Source: Blastocatellia bacterium UBA7656 (GTDB taxonomy: Bacteria > Acidobacteriota > Blastocatellia > UBA7656). From it: a stretch of DNA of 64,000 nt. The notes under the pieces are model-generated. The model worked only from the letters and a program-made list of their open reading frames with translations. It ran no database searches and was not told the origin of the DNA. A program made the translations under genes and the position numbers. The stretch spans positions 1-64,000 of the forward strand of contig DLHY01000078.1 of assembly GCA_002483445.1 (NCBI GenBank). The letters run 5' to 3'. Shown piece after piece: positions 45,719-53,912 of this stretch (the stretch's first letter is position 1; every line of letters starts with the position of its first letter).

Positions 45719-46435
45719 CTATTCTCTTGCTCTGCGCTTCGAATAGTTCCACAGCATCGTCGGATAGGCTCGCACATCCTTAGGAGCTACGATGCCGCCG
45801 CGCAGCGCATCCTTCGCCTTCACTCCCTCGCCGTAGACGGCCTTCATATCATCATCGTCCAGAGTTATGACGACGCCTTTCAACTCCAACCCGGCGAACA
45901 AACCTCTGCTGCGCGAGTAAGAAAGAATCTCCGCATCCAATCGGATATTGGTCGAAGCCCCGGCCTGACGTCCGACCGGTCCGGCAGCAGCCGAAGCATC
46001 CCCGCCAATCTCCAGCTTGTCGCCCATCAGCCTGTTCAATCCATTTTCATTCATGAACAGAAGCACGAAGTCAGTCGACTGCGCGCCGATCTGCAAACCA
46101 AAACTGCCGCCCCTGAGATTGAAGAATGCAGGCGCGCTCCAGCCGCTCTTAGTGCGACAACTGGCCACTCCGCGCCCGCCGCGCGCTCCAAAAACGAAGC
46201 CCGCCTTGAGAACCTGCGGAAATACAGCGACGCACTCGGCATTATTCAGAATGTCCCGCGGAACCGACTTGTCCGGGGCGCGCATGATTTCGCGGAATAC
46301 GCGCGCAGCTTTTGCTGATTGAGATACCGCGTCGCGATAGTCCTTGCTCTGTTTCTGGCCTGCGAAACCAACAGGACTCGTTACCAGGCTGACAAGCGCG
46401 ATACATACGACCATCAATATCATTTTTCGCTTCAT
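45719..46435 (-). CDS. Secreted YSC84/SYLF-domain protein
   Basis: A signal peptide (about residues 1-25) precedes a SYLF domain: IPRD-like ILNNAECVAVFPQVLKAGFVFGARGGRGVAS, WSAPAFFNLRGGSFGLQIGAQSTDFVLLFMN, and the end IRLDAEILSYSRSRGLFAGLELKGVVI. SYLF domains bind lipids; bacterial members are exported and uncharacterised. ATG at 46435 with GGAGG. Located between carD and the superoxide dismutase gene. Confidence 0.88.
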   Translation of the reverse strand: MKRKMILMVVCIALVSLVTSPVGFAGQKQSKDYRDAVSQSAKAARVFREIMRAPDKSVPRDILNNAECVAVFPQVLKAGFVFGARGGRGVASCRTKSGWSAPAFFNLRGGSFGLQIGAQSTDFVLLFMNENGLNRLMGDKLEIGGDASAAAGPVGRQAGASTNIRLDAEILSYSRSRGLFAGLELKGVVITLDDDDMKAVYGEGVKAKDALRGGIVAPKDVRAYPTMLWNYSKRRARE

Positions 46436-46524
46436 ACTAACCTCCGCTGTCCGGACTGCCGGACTGCCTGAAGACTGAGTGTTGATGAAAACTTTGTCGC
46501 GCTTCGAACCTCTGACAAGCCGTT

Positions 46525-47169
46525 TTATCTGGCTTCTGCCTCGCGATGCAAATCGGTAACGGTTGTCCGCGCGATCAATCTATTCTCGACTGTCTCCCAT
46601 GCGATGTTGGAGAAGAAAGCTTCGATATACCTGGCCCGATCTGAAGGCTTGTAGTCCACCATGAACGCATGTTCCCATACGTCCATTACCAGAATCGGGT
46701 GGAAGCCAACCGGGTGACCGTCTTCGTGCAATGTTATCCAGTGGTTTGAAAGATAGCCTGTGATCGGGTCCTGAAACAGGATGGCCCACCCAACACTGCG
46801 CACCAGGCCGACCTGGGTGAAATCCTTCTTCCAGTTTTCGTATCCGCCGAAACTGCGGGCGATCTGATTGAACAACTTCGAGCCTTTATCCAGATTGCTC
46901 GATCCTGAAGTGATGTTGCTGAAGTAGTATTCGTGCAACCTCATGCCGCTATGCTCGAACCCCAGATGGCGCTTGAGGTCTGCATACTCCAGAGACCCCG
47001 CCTTTCCGCCTATTATCAAATCGGCAATCCGTTCGTTGAGCAGGTTTGTGTTCTTCACATAACCGGCATAGAGGCTGAAGTGTATATCCAACTGCCTGTC
47101 TGATATCCCCCTCAGCCCCGACAGATTGAACTTCTGCTCCTTATAAACCTGTTTTACTGTTGTTGACAT
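46525..47169 (-). CDS. Fe/Mn superoxide dismutase
   Basis: Converts superoxide to O2 and H2O2. Metal ligands by family alignment: His in LDIHFSLYAGYV, His in GMRLHEYYF, and Asp and His in MDVWEHAFMVDY. The helix-1 box is unusual, IHFSLYAGY instead of HYxKHHxxYV, and there is no signal peptide, so it is cytoplasmic. The metal cannot be told from sequence. Operator C lies at 47236-47251 with a TATCAT -10, giving a leader of about 33 nt, so it is a probable Crp/Fnr target. Confidence 0.9.
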   Translation of the reverse strand: MSTTVKQVYKEQKFNLSGLRGISDRQLDIHFSLYAGYVKNTNLLNERIADLIIGGKAGSLEYADLKRHLGFEHSGMRLHEYYFSNITSGSSNLDKGSKLFNQIARSFGGYENWKKDFTQVGLVRSVGWAILFQDPITGYLSNHWITLHEDGHPVGFHPILVMDVWEHAFMVDYKPSDRARYIEAFFSNIAWETVENRLIARTTVTDLHREAEAR

Positions 47170-47208
47170 CAGCTTCCTCGCGACTACCCTGAAACCGGGA
47201 ACGAACTG

Positions 47209-47251
47209 ATGATACTTTCAACCGGATTGGATTTCTGTTCACTATTGGACA
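47209..47251 (-). promoter_or_regulatory. Crp/Fnr-type promoter C (superoxide dismutase)
   Basis: Operator TGTCCAATAGTGAACA (minus strand, 47236-47251), 21 bp, then -10 TATCAT (47209-47214). Centre at -41.5 from a start near 47202. Same layout as sites A and E. Confidence 0.75.
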
Positions 47252-47280
47252 GATTGCAAAAAGACCTCGCAGTGAATTCT

Positions 47281-47967
47281 TCAATCAAAAACCCTGTGCG
47301 CGCGGACGATGAATCTTTTGGGCGCGGTGCCGACGAAATTGAAAGGGTAACAGGTAACAAGCGTCAGGATGTCGTCATAGGAACCTTCCAGCGCCTCCGT
47401 GTCATCGGGCGCGACTATTCTGGTGGCATGCACCTGATAGCGGTAGGATCCGGCCAGCGTCGTCAATGTGATCTGATCGTCTTTGCGGATGTTTCTCAGC
47501 GCTCTGAAAAACGAGTCGCGATGTCCTGCGAGCGCGACGTTCCCTTTCTCACCCGGCAGCGAGGTGCCGGGAATATGTCCCACCGCGCGGCGCAAAGTCC
47601 GTTCGCCGATGCCGTCGAGTATGATCGCCGCAAGACCAATCCTGCTTATCTCTATCCGCCCTAGCTGCGCGCCCTCACGTCTGACTGTGCCGGGACTCTT
47701 ATCGCTCTTGCGGTCGGGTTCGACCAGCGCCGGAGTACCGGGTAACGGGCGAAGGTTTTCGCTGCTGTCTAAAGGCGGTCTGGAATCCTTCAATGCCTGT
47801 TCGAAGCGCCGGGTTTCATTGGCCTGATAGATACTCGCATCGATCAACGCGAAGCCGACGTAACTGAGCGCAAGGATGCCGAGGATGAAAAAGGCGTTTC
47901 GGCTACAGCGAACATACCAGGTGGTTCTCGTAGGAAGAAACTTCTGCCATTTAACTTTGAAATTCAT
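47281..47967 (-). CDS. Class D-like sortase
   Basis: Membrane-anchored transpeptidase. One N-terminal TM (about residues 24-45) is followed by a Pro/Asp-rich linker and the sortase barrel: catalytic His in VALAGHRDSFF, Cys in TLVTCYPF and Arg in FIVRAHRV. It cuts an LPxT-type sorting signal and joins the protein to an amine acceptor. The likely substrate is encoded two genes upstream (49075-49791), ending LPQTA-TM-basic tail. Downstream of the VWA gene, 22 bp away, so probably one operon. Confidence 0.9.
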   Translation of the reverse strand: MNFKVKWQKFLPTRTTWYVRCSRNAFFILGILALSYVGFALIDASIYQANETRRFEQALKDSRPPLDSSENLRPLPGTPALVEPDRKSDKSPGTVRREGAQLGRIEISRIGLAAIILDGIGERTLRRAVGHIPGTSLPGEKGNVALAGHRDSFFRALRNIRKDDQITLTTLAGSYRYQVHATRIVAPDDTEALEGSYDDILTLVTCYPFNFVGTAPKRFIVRAHRVFD

Positions 47968-47989
47968 GTCAGGTTGCTCCGGTTTATGG

Positions 47990-48967
47990 TTAAGGCTTCG
48001 AAGGGGCGAAGTAACCGGCGCGCGTGCGGACGGTGAAGCGGCTGCCCCCTGCCTTTACTTGTATGGCCCTGAACTTTCCGTCCTGAGTCGTGTTCGTCGG
48101 CGCATAAGTGATGGTGTACTGATTGCGAATATCCTGAGCGATTCGCTCACAGATGGGGACGGCTTCTTTTATTGACCTCGGCAGAAAAGCCTCTCCACCC
48201 GTGGCCTTCGCAAACTGTTTGAGTGAACCGGGATTTCGGTCGGGATCGTCCTTATCAAAAAACCCTACGGTGTAGATGATCGCTTCGGACTTCGCCGCCA
48301 TATCCATGATCCGGGCCGTGTTATGACGGCTAGCATTGTCGGCCCCGTCGCTGATGACGATCAACACCTTCTTGTCTCGATCACCCTTCTTGAGATGATC
48401 GAGCGCAGCAGCGACGGCATCATAGAGTGCCGTCATGCCTTCCGACGCGATTCGGGACAATGCAGCCTTCAATTGAGCCGGTTTGTCAGTGAAGGGGGTG
48501 TCTGCCGGAAGAGCGAAGGAAACATGCTCGTTGAAATGGACGACGAAAATCTGATCCTTCGCGTTACTGGAGCGGGCGAAGGCGAGGGCTGCGGAAATAA
48601 CTTCAGCGCGCTTAGGTTGCATACTCCCGCTGTTGTCGATGACCAGTCCGACCGTGACCGGTATATCTTCGTGGCTGAAAGAGTCGATTTGCTGGAGGAC
48701 TCCGTCCTCATAAACCTGAAAATCTTCTTTGCTCAGTCCCGAAACAGGAATACGCCTTCTGTCCTGCACGTTCGCGTGCAAAACCACCAGGTCTACATTC
48801 AGCCTGATCGCACTCTGGTCATTCTGGCGAGCTTCGGATTGCTGATATCCTTGGGGCAGGGCAACGCCTGTCATCGCCAACAAAAGAGAGAGTGAGACCG
48901 GACAAATGAGCGGCCATAGAGATATGCCTGTCATTACAAGCCGTTCCGATGCTTGACATCCTCTCAT
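47990..48967 (-). CDS. VWA domain protein, acidobacterial VWFA-related
   Basis: A signal peptide (core PLICPVSLSLLLAMTGVAL) precedes VNLDVVVLHANVQDRRR-like and GLSKEDFQVYEDGV segments typical of the acidobacterial VWFA-related family. The VWA domain follows with the MIDAS motif DNSGSM, a Thr in EGMTALYDAV and ISDGADN. The end is a beta segment (FRAIQVKAGGSRFTVRTRAGYFAP). It probably binds a protein partner through a metal. Start set at ATG 48967 (AAGGGA 8 nt upstream); ATG 48934 is an alternative. It lies between the LPQTA protein and the sortase. Confidence 0.85.
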   Translation of the reverse strand: MRGCQASERLVMTGISLWPLICPVSLSLLLAMTGVALPQGYQQSEARQNDQSAIRLNVDLVVLHANVQDRRRIPVSGLSKEDFQVYEDGVLQQIDSFSHEDIPVTVGLVIDNSGSMQPKRAEVISAALAFARSSNAKDQIFVVHFNEHVSFALPADTPFTDKPAQLKAALSRIASEGMTALYDAVAAALDHLKKGDRDKKVLIVISDGADNASRHNTARIMDMAAKSEAIIYTVGFFDKDDPDRNPGSLKQFAKATGGEAFLPRSIKEAVPICERIAQDIRNQYTITYAPTNTTQDGKFRAIQVKAGGSRFTVRTRAGYFAPSKP

Positions 48968-49074
48968 CTGTCCGATCCCTTTCGTGAAATCCAAGCGATG
49001 GCCGGGAGTTCCCCTTGTGGGAACTCTACCGGCTCATCAGGGGCAGATCATACCCGTTTGACCGGGCTTTCGGC

Positions 49075-49791
49075 TCAATCTGTTCGCTTGGGGAAAAAAC
49101 GCAGAGCGAAGCCTGCGCCCAGCGACAGCAGTCCGATCAAGGCCAGAAGCGGCAATTGGCTGGCCGTCTGCGGCAGGCGATCCGGGGTGTCTGCATTCCT
49201 TGTCTGCGCAGGCGGAGGCTCGACGACCTCAGCTATTTCAACCTCTTCTCCTGTGGGTGTGACGGCCTTGAGAGGCGCTTCTTTCAAGGCGACTATCGGC
49301 TCGTCGTTCATCGATTTTGCCGGGGCGGTGATGAAGGGTTCAAACTCGGAAGGCATAGCGAGAACCGGCAGATCAGTGACCCTGGCCAGTTCGGAAGCCC
49401 TCTTCCTGGGATAGACGAATTCCTCGCCCCAGTTTCTCCCCGGATAAAACCACGCCCTGATGGCTTCCGGTGAACCGACCGCTCTTTCTCCGAAGGTCAT
49501 CACCGTTTTGTCGGTCGCCCGCAGACGGAAATTCGATATCGTGAGGATGGTCGCGTAGATGTGCGTTTTCTCCTTGTTGAAAATCTGAACGATGTGGCGA
49601 TTGGATGGTGAGTCCATGAGCTTGAAGACATAAGTGCCGGCGGGCAGGATAATACCACCCGGAACCTCGACCGGATGGCTGAATGTCACTCTGGTTTCCT
49701 TGTTCCAGTCGTCTGCCTTCACGCTGGGTGAAAGCGCCATGGCCATCAGGCCCAAAAAAAAGATTGTTGCTACTACTTTGAATCGATTCAT
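49075..49791 (-). CDS. Secreted protein with LPQTA sorting signal (putative sortase substrate)
   Basis: A signal peptide (about residues 1-26, ending VKADD) is followed by a beta-rich domain (ETRVTFSHPVEVPGGIILPAGTYVFKLMDS) and then a Pro/Glu-rich linker. The C-terminus has LPQTAS, a hydrophobic helix (LPLLALIGLLSLGAGFAL) and FFPKR, the three-part sorting signal of sortase substrates. A class D-like sortase is encoded in the same run of genes. The domain occurs in many acidobacterial proteins of unknown function. ATG at 49791 follows operator D by about 300 nt. Confidence 0.82.
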   Translation of the reverse strand: MNRFKVVATIFFLGLMAMALSPSVKADDWNKETRVTFSHPVEVPGGIILPAGTYVFKLMDSPSNRHIVQIFNKEKTHIYATILTISNFRLRATDKTVMTFGERAVGSPEAIRAWFYPGRNWGEEFVYPRKRASELARVTDLPVLAMPSEFEPFITAPAKSMNDEPIVALKEAPLKAVTPTGEEVEIAEVVEPPPAQTRNADTPDRLPQTASQLPLLALIGLLSLGAGFALRFFPKRTD

Positions 49792-50092
49792 ATTTTACCT
49801 TCCTCTTCTCAGACCACTCGCCTGGAGCGATCTGCGATTACGTTCACCCGTCGATCTTCCGGGATTACAGGCTGTTGACCCGTCCCCCCGTGGTGAATCC
49901 ATTTGAATACTGCTCTAAGCTCTGCGGTGGATTCCGCGCGTCAATGTCCCGCCCGGATGGTAACCAATTGGATTGAGGCCGGCGTCAGTCGAAGTGATTT
50001 GAAGCTGACGAGCCAAACTGACACCGAGCCTCGATATAGCCTTACCGCGCGAATTCTCCATTCGTCCACCACGATACAAAGCTTATATGCCT
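49792..50092. other. Long leader upstream of the LPQTA gene
   Basis: About 295 nt separate the predicted start of transcription under operator D from the LPQTA gene. No credible ORF; one 35-codon minus-strand ATG frame (near 49900) has no ribosome-binding site. It could contain an RNA element. Confidence 0.4.
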
Positions 50093-50136
50093 ACCATACC
50101 TTGACTGGAGGGTCGGGCGCTGTTCACTATTGGACA
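50093..50136 (-). promoter_or_regulatory. Crp/Fnr-type promoter D (LPQTA/VWA/sortase)
   Basis: Operator TGTCCAATAGTGAACA (minus strand, 50121-50136), identical to site C. A TATGGT -10 is found at 22 bp (50093-50098) rather than the 21 bp of the other sites, so this promoter fits less well. It lies 48 bp past the stop of the crp gene. Confidence 0.6.
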
Positions 50137-50183
50137 GTTTCAGAAATATTCTTTGGTTGGATAGAAGAGATCGATATGCGTCT

Positions 50184-50864
50184 TCAGACAATCGATGCGA
50201 GGTAAGCGGTGAGCTTTCCTTCCTTGATTATCAGGTGATGCTCTTCGCTGGACTCTATCAGGCCCAGGTTCCGAAACCTCTGCATAAAGACGCTGATCCG
50301 GGGTCGCGTCGTTCCTATCATCGTCGCCAGTTCTTCATGAGAAATCCTCAGTTCGATGCGAATACTGCGAGGGTCTTTCTTGCCGAGCTTACGGGCCAGT
50401 TGCAACAGTGTCTTGCCCAATCGCTGCTCGCTATCGACCGTCACCAGATTGGCGATGACCTGCTGCTGATCTGCCACGCGCACGGTCAGGTATTTGACAA
50501 AACCTTCAAGCAGCGAGTCTTTGGCCAGACGCCCGAGGAACTTGCTACAGGGAATCTCTTTCAATAAAGAGTCTTTCATCGCAGTCGCTGTTTCCAGGCG
50601 TCCCCCCAGCCCGGAGAGGCACAACTCGCCGAAAACATCTCCCGAACCGTGTATCGCCAACATGCATTCTTTACCTTCGGACGAGAGGAAGACGAGCTTG
50701 ATTTGCCCGCTTTCGATGAAGTAGACCGTCTCGCGTTCCTCCCCGATAGTGTACACATGATTGTGCCTGCCGACTTTGACTGCGCTCGAGTTTCTGGTCT
50801 CGTTGAGCAAGGACTCGCGCAGTTGTTCTTTGAATCGATCCGATTCTGGAGTTTGTTGAATCAT
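50184..50864 (-). CDS. Crp/Fnr family regulator (copy 1)
   Basis: cNMP-binding-like beta roll (YTIGEERETVYFIESGQIKLVFLSSEGKE, GDVFGELCLSGLGGR), dimer helix, then a winged HTH (ISHEELATMIGTTRPRISVFMQRFRNLGLIE). No N-terminal Cys cluster is present, so it is not an Fnr oxygen sensor; the ligand is unknown. Very similar to the protein at 57112-57804. It lies directly upstream of operator D and the sortase run. I infer it binds the TGTTCA-N4-TGGACA sites of this island. ATG at 50864. Confidence 0.9.
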   Translation of the reverse strand: MIQQTPESDRFKEQLRESLLNETRNSSAVKVGRHNHVYTIGEERETVYFIESGQIKLVFLSSEGKECMLAIHGSGDVFGELCLSGLGGRLETATAMKDSLLKEIPCSKFLGRLAKDSLLEGFVKYLTVRVADQQQVIANLVTVDSEQRLGKTLLQLARKLGKKDPRSIRIELRISHEELATMIGTTRPRISVFMQRFRNLGLIESSEEHHLIIKEGKLTAYLASIV

Positions 50865-50928
50865 TCTTCTTCCTTACCTTTCTGCTGGCGCGCGATCATA
50901 ACCTCTCGATTTACGCCGGTGTGAATTC

Positions 50929-51111
50929 TCAGGATTGTTTTATTCGGCGGAAATCCAGGCGAGCTTTATCCGCTTTACTCGATTTGAACTCCTGTACCCA
51001 TGACCGGATGGTGTGATGGATTTGAACCTCATCCGTTTTAGCCTCATCCGGTGGCGGTTCTTTTTCCTCTTCGGGGGGCGATGTGTCCGGCTTGATCAAT
51101 CGAATTTTCAT
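50929..51111 (-). CDS. Small hypothetical protein (60 aa), coupled to the zinc-ribbon gene
   Basis: A charged 60-residue protein (Pro/Glu-rich first half, then IHHTIRSWVQEFKSSKADKARLDFRRIKQ). Its ATG overlaps the stop of the upstream zinc-ribbon gene (ATGA), a sign of translational coupling and the main reason to call it. No family recognised. Confidence 0.55.
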   Translation of the reverse strand: MKIRLIKPDTSPPEEEKEPPPDEAKTDEVQIHHTIRSWVQEFKSSKADKARLDFRRIKQS

Positions 51112-51395
51112 GATGGCTTTTGTTGCCTCTCACCATTGCCCGATTGTCGGGATCGGGATCGCCCCGCAACGAATCGGAGACGCGCCAAAGGCATCCCGGA
51201 GTCGGCGTCCGAATCCTTCGATATTGCGTTCACCTCATCTGCGGTCACCTGCGCGAGTGGCATAACCGGATAGTCAACTGGGTACTGCACCTGTTCCAGA
51301 ATCGACCCATCATCCGGGCAGTAGTTCTCATCTTCAAAGAATTCTCTTTTGCAAGTCAGACATTTTTTCTCGTTTTGTTTATCAGTTTTTTTCAT
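51108..51395 (-). CDS. Small zinc-ribbon-like protein (95 aa)
   Basis: Starts MKKTDKQNEKKCLTCKREFF with a second cluster YCPDDG, a two-part zinc-ribbon-like motif similar to that of the protein at 1724-2383, but without a TM. The remainder is unstructured. ATG at 51395 with GGGAG 7 nt upstream; the open frame continues upstream to 51494 but without a ribosome-binding site. Overlaps the 60-aa gene by four bases. Confidence 0.6.
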   Translation of the reverse strand: MKKTDKQNEKKCLTCKREFFEDENYCPDDGSILEQVQYPVDYPVMPLAQVTADEVNAISKDSDADSGMPLARLRFVAGRSRSRQSGNGERQQKPS

Positions 51396-51452
51396 CTTCT
51401 GCTCCCTACGTTTGCTGTTCCTTCCGAGACAAGCGATCTCCTCTCGAATAGA

Positions 51453-51489
51453 AATTGATGGGAGTACATCGAAGTTCCTCCCATCAATT
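51453..51489 (-). terminator. 12-bp stem-loop between csbD-like and zinc-ribbon genes
   Basis: AATTGATGGGAG and CTCCCATCAATT form a perfect 12-bp stem with a 13-nt loop. On the minus strand it is followed by TCTATTC, a weak U-run. It is homologous in position and partly in sequence to the terminator at 54115-54151. Confidence 0.6.
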
Positions 51490-51497
51490 AACACCTC

Positions 51498-51546
51498 TAC
51501 CGAATTAAGTCACTGTATCGGATAGGTGTCAGTCAGATTGATCCGA
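51498..51546 (-). pseudogene. 3' remnant of a peptidoglycan-binding-domain gene copy
   Basis: The sequence CTACCGAATTAAGTCACTG... onward matches, base for base over most of about 49 bp with one indel, the 3' end of the gene at 54160-56010 (CTACCGGATTATGTCGCTA...), including the run to TTGATCCGA. It encodes RINLTDTYPIQ-stop, the counterpart of RINVIDANPDSD at the end of that protein. Relic of a local duplication. Confidence 0.5.
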
Positions 51547-51552
51547 ACAGGT

Positions 51553-51714
51553 TCAGCCTGTAACTTTGCCCGTCTTCACTGCCGCTTCGGATGCTTTCCC
51601 TTTAACCTGTCCTTCCACTGGCTTGGCATTGAGGTCATCGGTGATCATATCCTCTGGCTTGACCTTGATAGCTCCCTCGACTGGTTTGTTTTTGATCTCA
51701 TCTTTGTTACTCAT
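51553..51714 (-). CDS. CsbD-like small stress protein (53 aa)
   Basis: Starts MSNKDEIKNKPVEGAIKVKPED, and continues with a second similar unit (NAKPVEGQVKGKASEAAVKTG). The Lys/Glu/Val-rich pattern follows CsbD proteins, general-stress proteins of Bacillus and relatives. Soluble, no Cys or Trp. ATG at 51714 with AAAGGAG 7 nt upstream. Possibly the last gene of the GlsB/YggT/BON run before a terminator. Confidence 0.7.
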   Translation of the reverse strand: MSNKDEIKNKPVEGAIKVKPEDMITDDLNAKPVEGQVKGKASEAAVKTGKVTG

Positions 51715-51861
51715 ACTTGTCTCCTTTAAATGATCGCATCCTTGCGGAAGGATCGGTTGAGTGTTGATTGAAACTCTCCAACGATAGAAAGTCTATGAAA
51801 CTGTCTCTCCCGCTGTTGAACGATGGAAGGAATCACAACTCATCAAGACCTGGCTGACGGC

Positions 51862-52698
51862 TTACTTTCTGCCTGTCACTTCCAGATTGTTGATGACATC
51901 TTTCGCGCCGGTCACGCTGCGAGCGAGGTATCCGGCCAATGCCTTTTCTGCCCTTGAGTCGGTCGTTCCCGTCAGGTAAATCACGCCTTCGCTGGCGCGC
52001 ACTTTCATCTTCTGTGGTTGCGAGAACGCGCTTTCGCGCGACAACACGGTTTCGACCTGAGTCACGAGCAGGTTATCACTATCAGCAGCCTGACTCTGGG
52101 GCATGGGCTCCAGCGCGGCATTCGTTACGATCAAGGCGCTGGAATCTACCTTGTGGACATTGGCGACAGACCGAGCGGCGGCTTCGGCGGCGGTCTTTTG
52201 CACTGGAGTTCGCACGCTGCCGCTCAGTTTCACTTCACCTTTGTTGACCTCGACTTTGATCTGCTGAGTCTTCAATTCCGGGTTGCTCAGAATAGCCTCC
52301 AATACGACGGTTTTTATTTCGATGTCGGTGACGTACTGCTTTTCAGCATTGGCTGCCTGAATTCCGGGATCGGCAACCAGATTGTTCACGACCTTTGCAA
52401 CACCGTTGGTGCTGCGCGTGATTTCTTCCGCCACTCGCTTGTCATCTTCGGTCGGCACCTGGCCGGTCAGGGTCACATCGTTTTTATTTGTCTCAACATG
52501 GATATCGAAAGAAGAGACGCGGTTATTCAATGCCAGAGCAGCTTTGACGGCGGTGGTCGTCGCCGCATCTCCCGTGTACTCTCCCACAGAACTGATATCG
52601 GCTGAGATGTCTCGATTGCGATAACTATAAAAATAGTAGATCGCGCCCCCCACGATAAGGAGCAAAACAACAGTAGTAATGATTGATCTTATTCGCAT
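51862..52698 (-). CDS. BON-domain membrane protein
   Basis: An N-terminal anchor (IITTVVLLLIVGGAIYYFYSY) precedes three BON-like units, each ending in a V-x-x-V-x-N/D pattern (GVAKVVNNLVAD, NVHKVDSSALIV, GAKDVINNLEVTG). BON domains bind phospholipids or other hydrophobic surfaces, as in OsmY, usually in stress protection of the envelope. ATG at 52698 with GGGGAG upstream. It sits downstream of YggT and GlsB-type genes. Confidence 0.85.
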   Translation of the reverse strand: MRIRSIITTVVLLLIVGGAIYYFYSYRNRDISADISSVGEYTGDAATTTAVKAALALNNRVSSFDIHVETNKNDVTLTGQVPTEDDKRVAEEITRSTNGVAKVVNNLVADPGIQAANAEKQYVTDIEIKTVVLEAILSNPELKTQQIKVEVNKGEVKLSGSVRTPVQKTAAEAAARSVANVHKVDSSALIVTNAALEPMPQSQAADSDNLLVTQVETVLSRESAFSQPQKMKVRASEGVIYLTGTTDSRAEKALAGYLARSVTGAKDVINNLEVTGRK

Positions 52699-52747
52699 GT
52701 TTCTTTCTCCCCGGAACGGGTCCCTATGATGATCCGTTCGATAAACC

Positions 52748-53281
52748 TCAAACCGTTACCTTGCGGTGCGCGATCAGGCGAAACACCCCGCTGATTGCAA
52801 CGTGAATCAGGATATAAACGATGAGCGCGAGCAGGTAGGATAGTTCGACTCGCTGCGATCCGTTTGACGGAGTCGGCATTATGCGCTCGAAGGGCGCGAG
52901 CAGCGGCCACGAAAGGCCGGAGACGAACTGAACGAAGCCATTGCCGGACCTCGCGCCCATCAGCCTGAGCATGAACTGCAGGCCGATCACGCCATAGACA
53001 AGGTAGAAGATGTAATCGACTACCTGTGAAATCCGAGCCGCAGTTCTGCCGCGCCCGGTCTCGCGCTCAGTCTCCATCGCTTGATCGACAGATTTACGCT
53101 TCAATTCCTTAGCGACACTAGCCATCTCAGCCGATTCCTCCGGCTCGACTCGCGCCGACTCCTGACGAATGCGGGAATTGACATCCTCATCAATCGAGGA
53201 CTTGACCTCCTGATGCGAGGCCTGCCTTCGCTCTTCGTCCAACAGCACATTGTTTGTTTCTTCTCCCAATATGATAGACAT
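52748..53281 (-). CDS. YggT-domain membrane protein with hydrophilic N-terminus
   Basis: The first 80 residues are charged and unusual (Glu/Arg/Ser-rich). The C-terminal half is a YggT-like two-helix membrane domain: VVDYIFYLVYGVIGLQFMLRLMGA, a loop with SWPLLAPFERIMPTP, then LSYLLALIVYILIHVAISGVF. YggT proteins are implicated in osmotic stress and cell division. 49 bp upstream of the BON gene and 22 bp downstream of the GlsB-like gene. Confidence 0.8.
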   Translation of the reverse strand: MSIILGEETNNVLLDEERRQASHQEVKSSIDEDVNSRIRQESARVEPEESAEMASVAKELKRKSVDQAMETERETGRGRTAARISQVVDYIFYLVYGVIGLQFMLRLMGARSGNGFVQFVSGLSWPLLAPFERIMPTPSNGSQRVELSYLLALIVYILIHVAISGVFRLIAHRKVTV

Positions 53282-53303
53282 AACTCTCCTCTATTCTGCT
53301 GTT

Positions 53304-53588
53304 TCAGACATACCGTCGTCTGGTGAGCAATCCGAGGACGGCAACGAAGGCCGCCGCTCCGATGATCGCCCAGATGATCGGGAAACTCGTGCCGCCGACT
53401 TTCAAAGTGTAGATTTCAGGCAGGTTGAATTGTTTGACGGCCCAGCTTCCGATCAGTGCGCCGATGAAGCCCAGCGCGATTGATGTCAAACACCCTCCGC
53501 GCGAATATCCTGAGAGCTTTTGCCCAATCGCTCCCACCACTCCAGCGACGATCAGTAGAATGATTAAACTTTCTATGGTCAGATTCAT
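53304..53588 (-). CDS. GlsB/YeaQ/YmgE stress membrane protein
   Basis: 94-residue protein with three hydrophobic helices and the family pattern VGAIGQKLSGYSRGGCLTSIALGFIGALIGSWAV. Members are small stress-associated inner-membrane proteins. The C-terminal helix and RRRYV tail are usual. Same strand and close spacing to the YggT-like gene. Confidence 0.85.
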   Translation of the reverse strand: MNLTIESLIILLIVAGVVGAIGQKLSGYSRGGCLTSIALGFIGALIGSWAVKQFNLPEIYTLKVGGTSFPIIWAIIGAAAFVAVLGLLTRRRYV

Positions 53589-53693
53589 GGTCTACTCCGG
53601 TTTCCCCGGCTGAAAGCGCAAATGCCGGAATCGATGCGTCAGCGCAGCCTGTCGCAAATCGCATATCAAAGAAGAAAGAGCTTTCACTGTGGG

Positions 53694-53912
53694 TTAAAAA
53701 ATCCCGGAACGATTTCCTGAGACGTTCAGCGCATCGACCGCTCTTTCCACCTGGCTCAAATGGGTGTCGGCAGGTTCGGAAGATGCGGCGAAGGGAGGAG
53801 GTTGGAGGGATCGGCCCAACATCCAGAATATTGCATCAAGCATGAACCCGCCAATCACTATTGCTACTCCCGTCATCATCAGCCCCATCGCCAAAGCCAT
53901 AATTTCCATCAT
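53694..53912 (-). CDS. Small membrane protein (72 aa)
   Basis: One strong N-terminal hydrophobic region (LAMGLMMTGVAIVIGGFMLDAIFWMLG) and a polar C-terminal half. No family recognised. The presence of Crp/Fnr-type promoter E about 100 nt upstream supports it as a real gene, possibly first in the run GlsB-YggT-BON-CsbD. Confidence 0.6.
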   Translation of the reverse strand: MMEIMALAMGLMMTGVAIVIGGFMLDAIFWMLGRSLQPPPFAASSEPADTHLSQVERAVDALNVSGNRSGIF

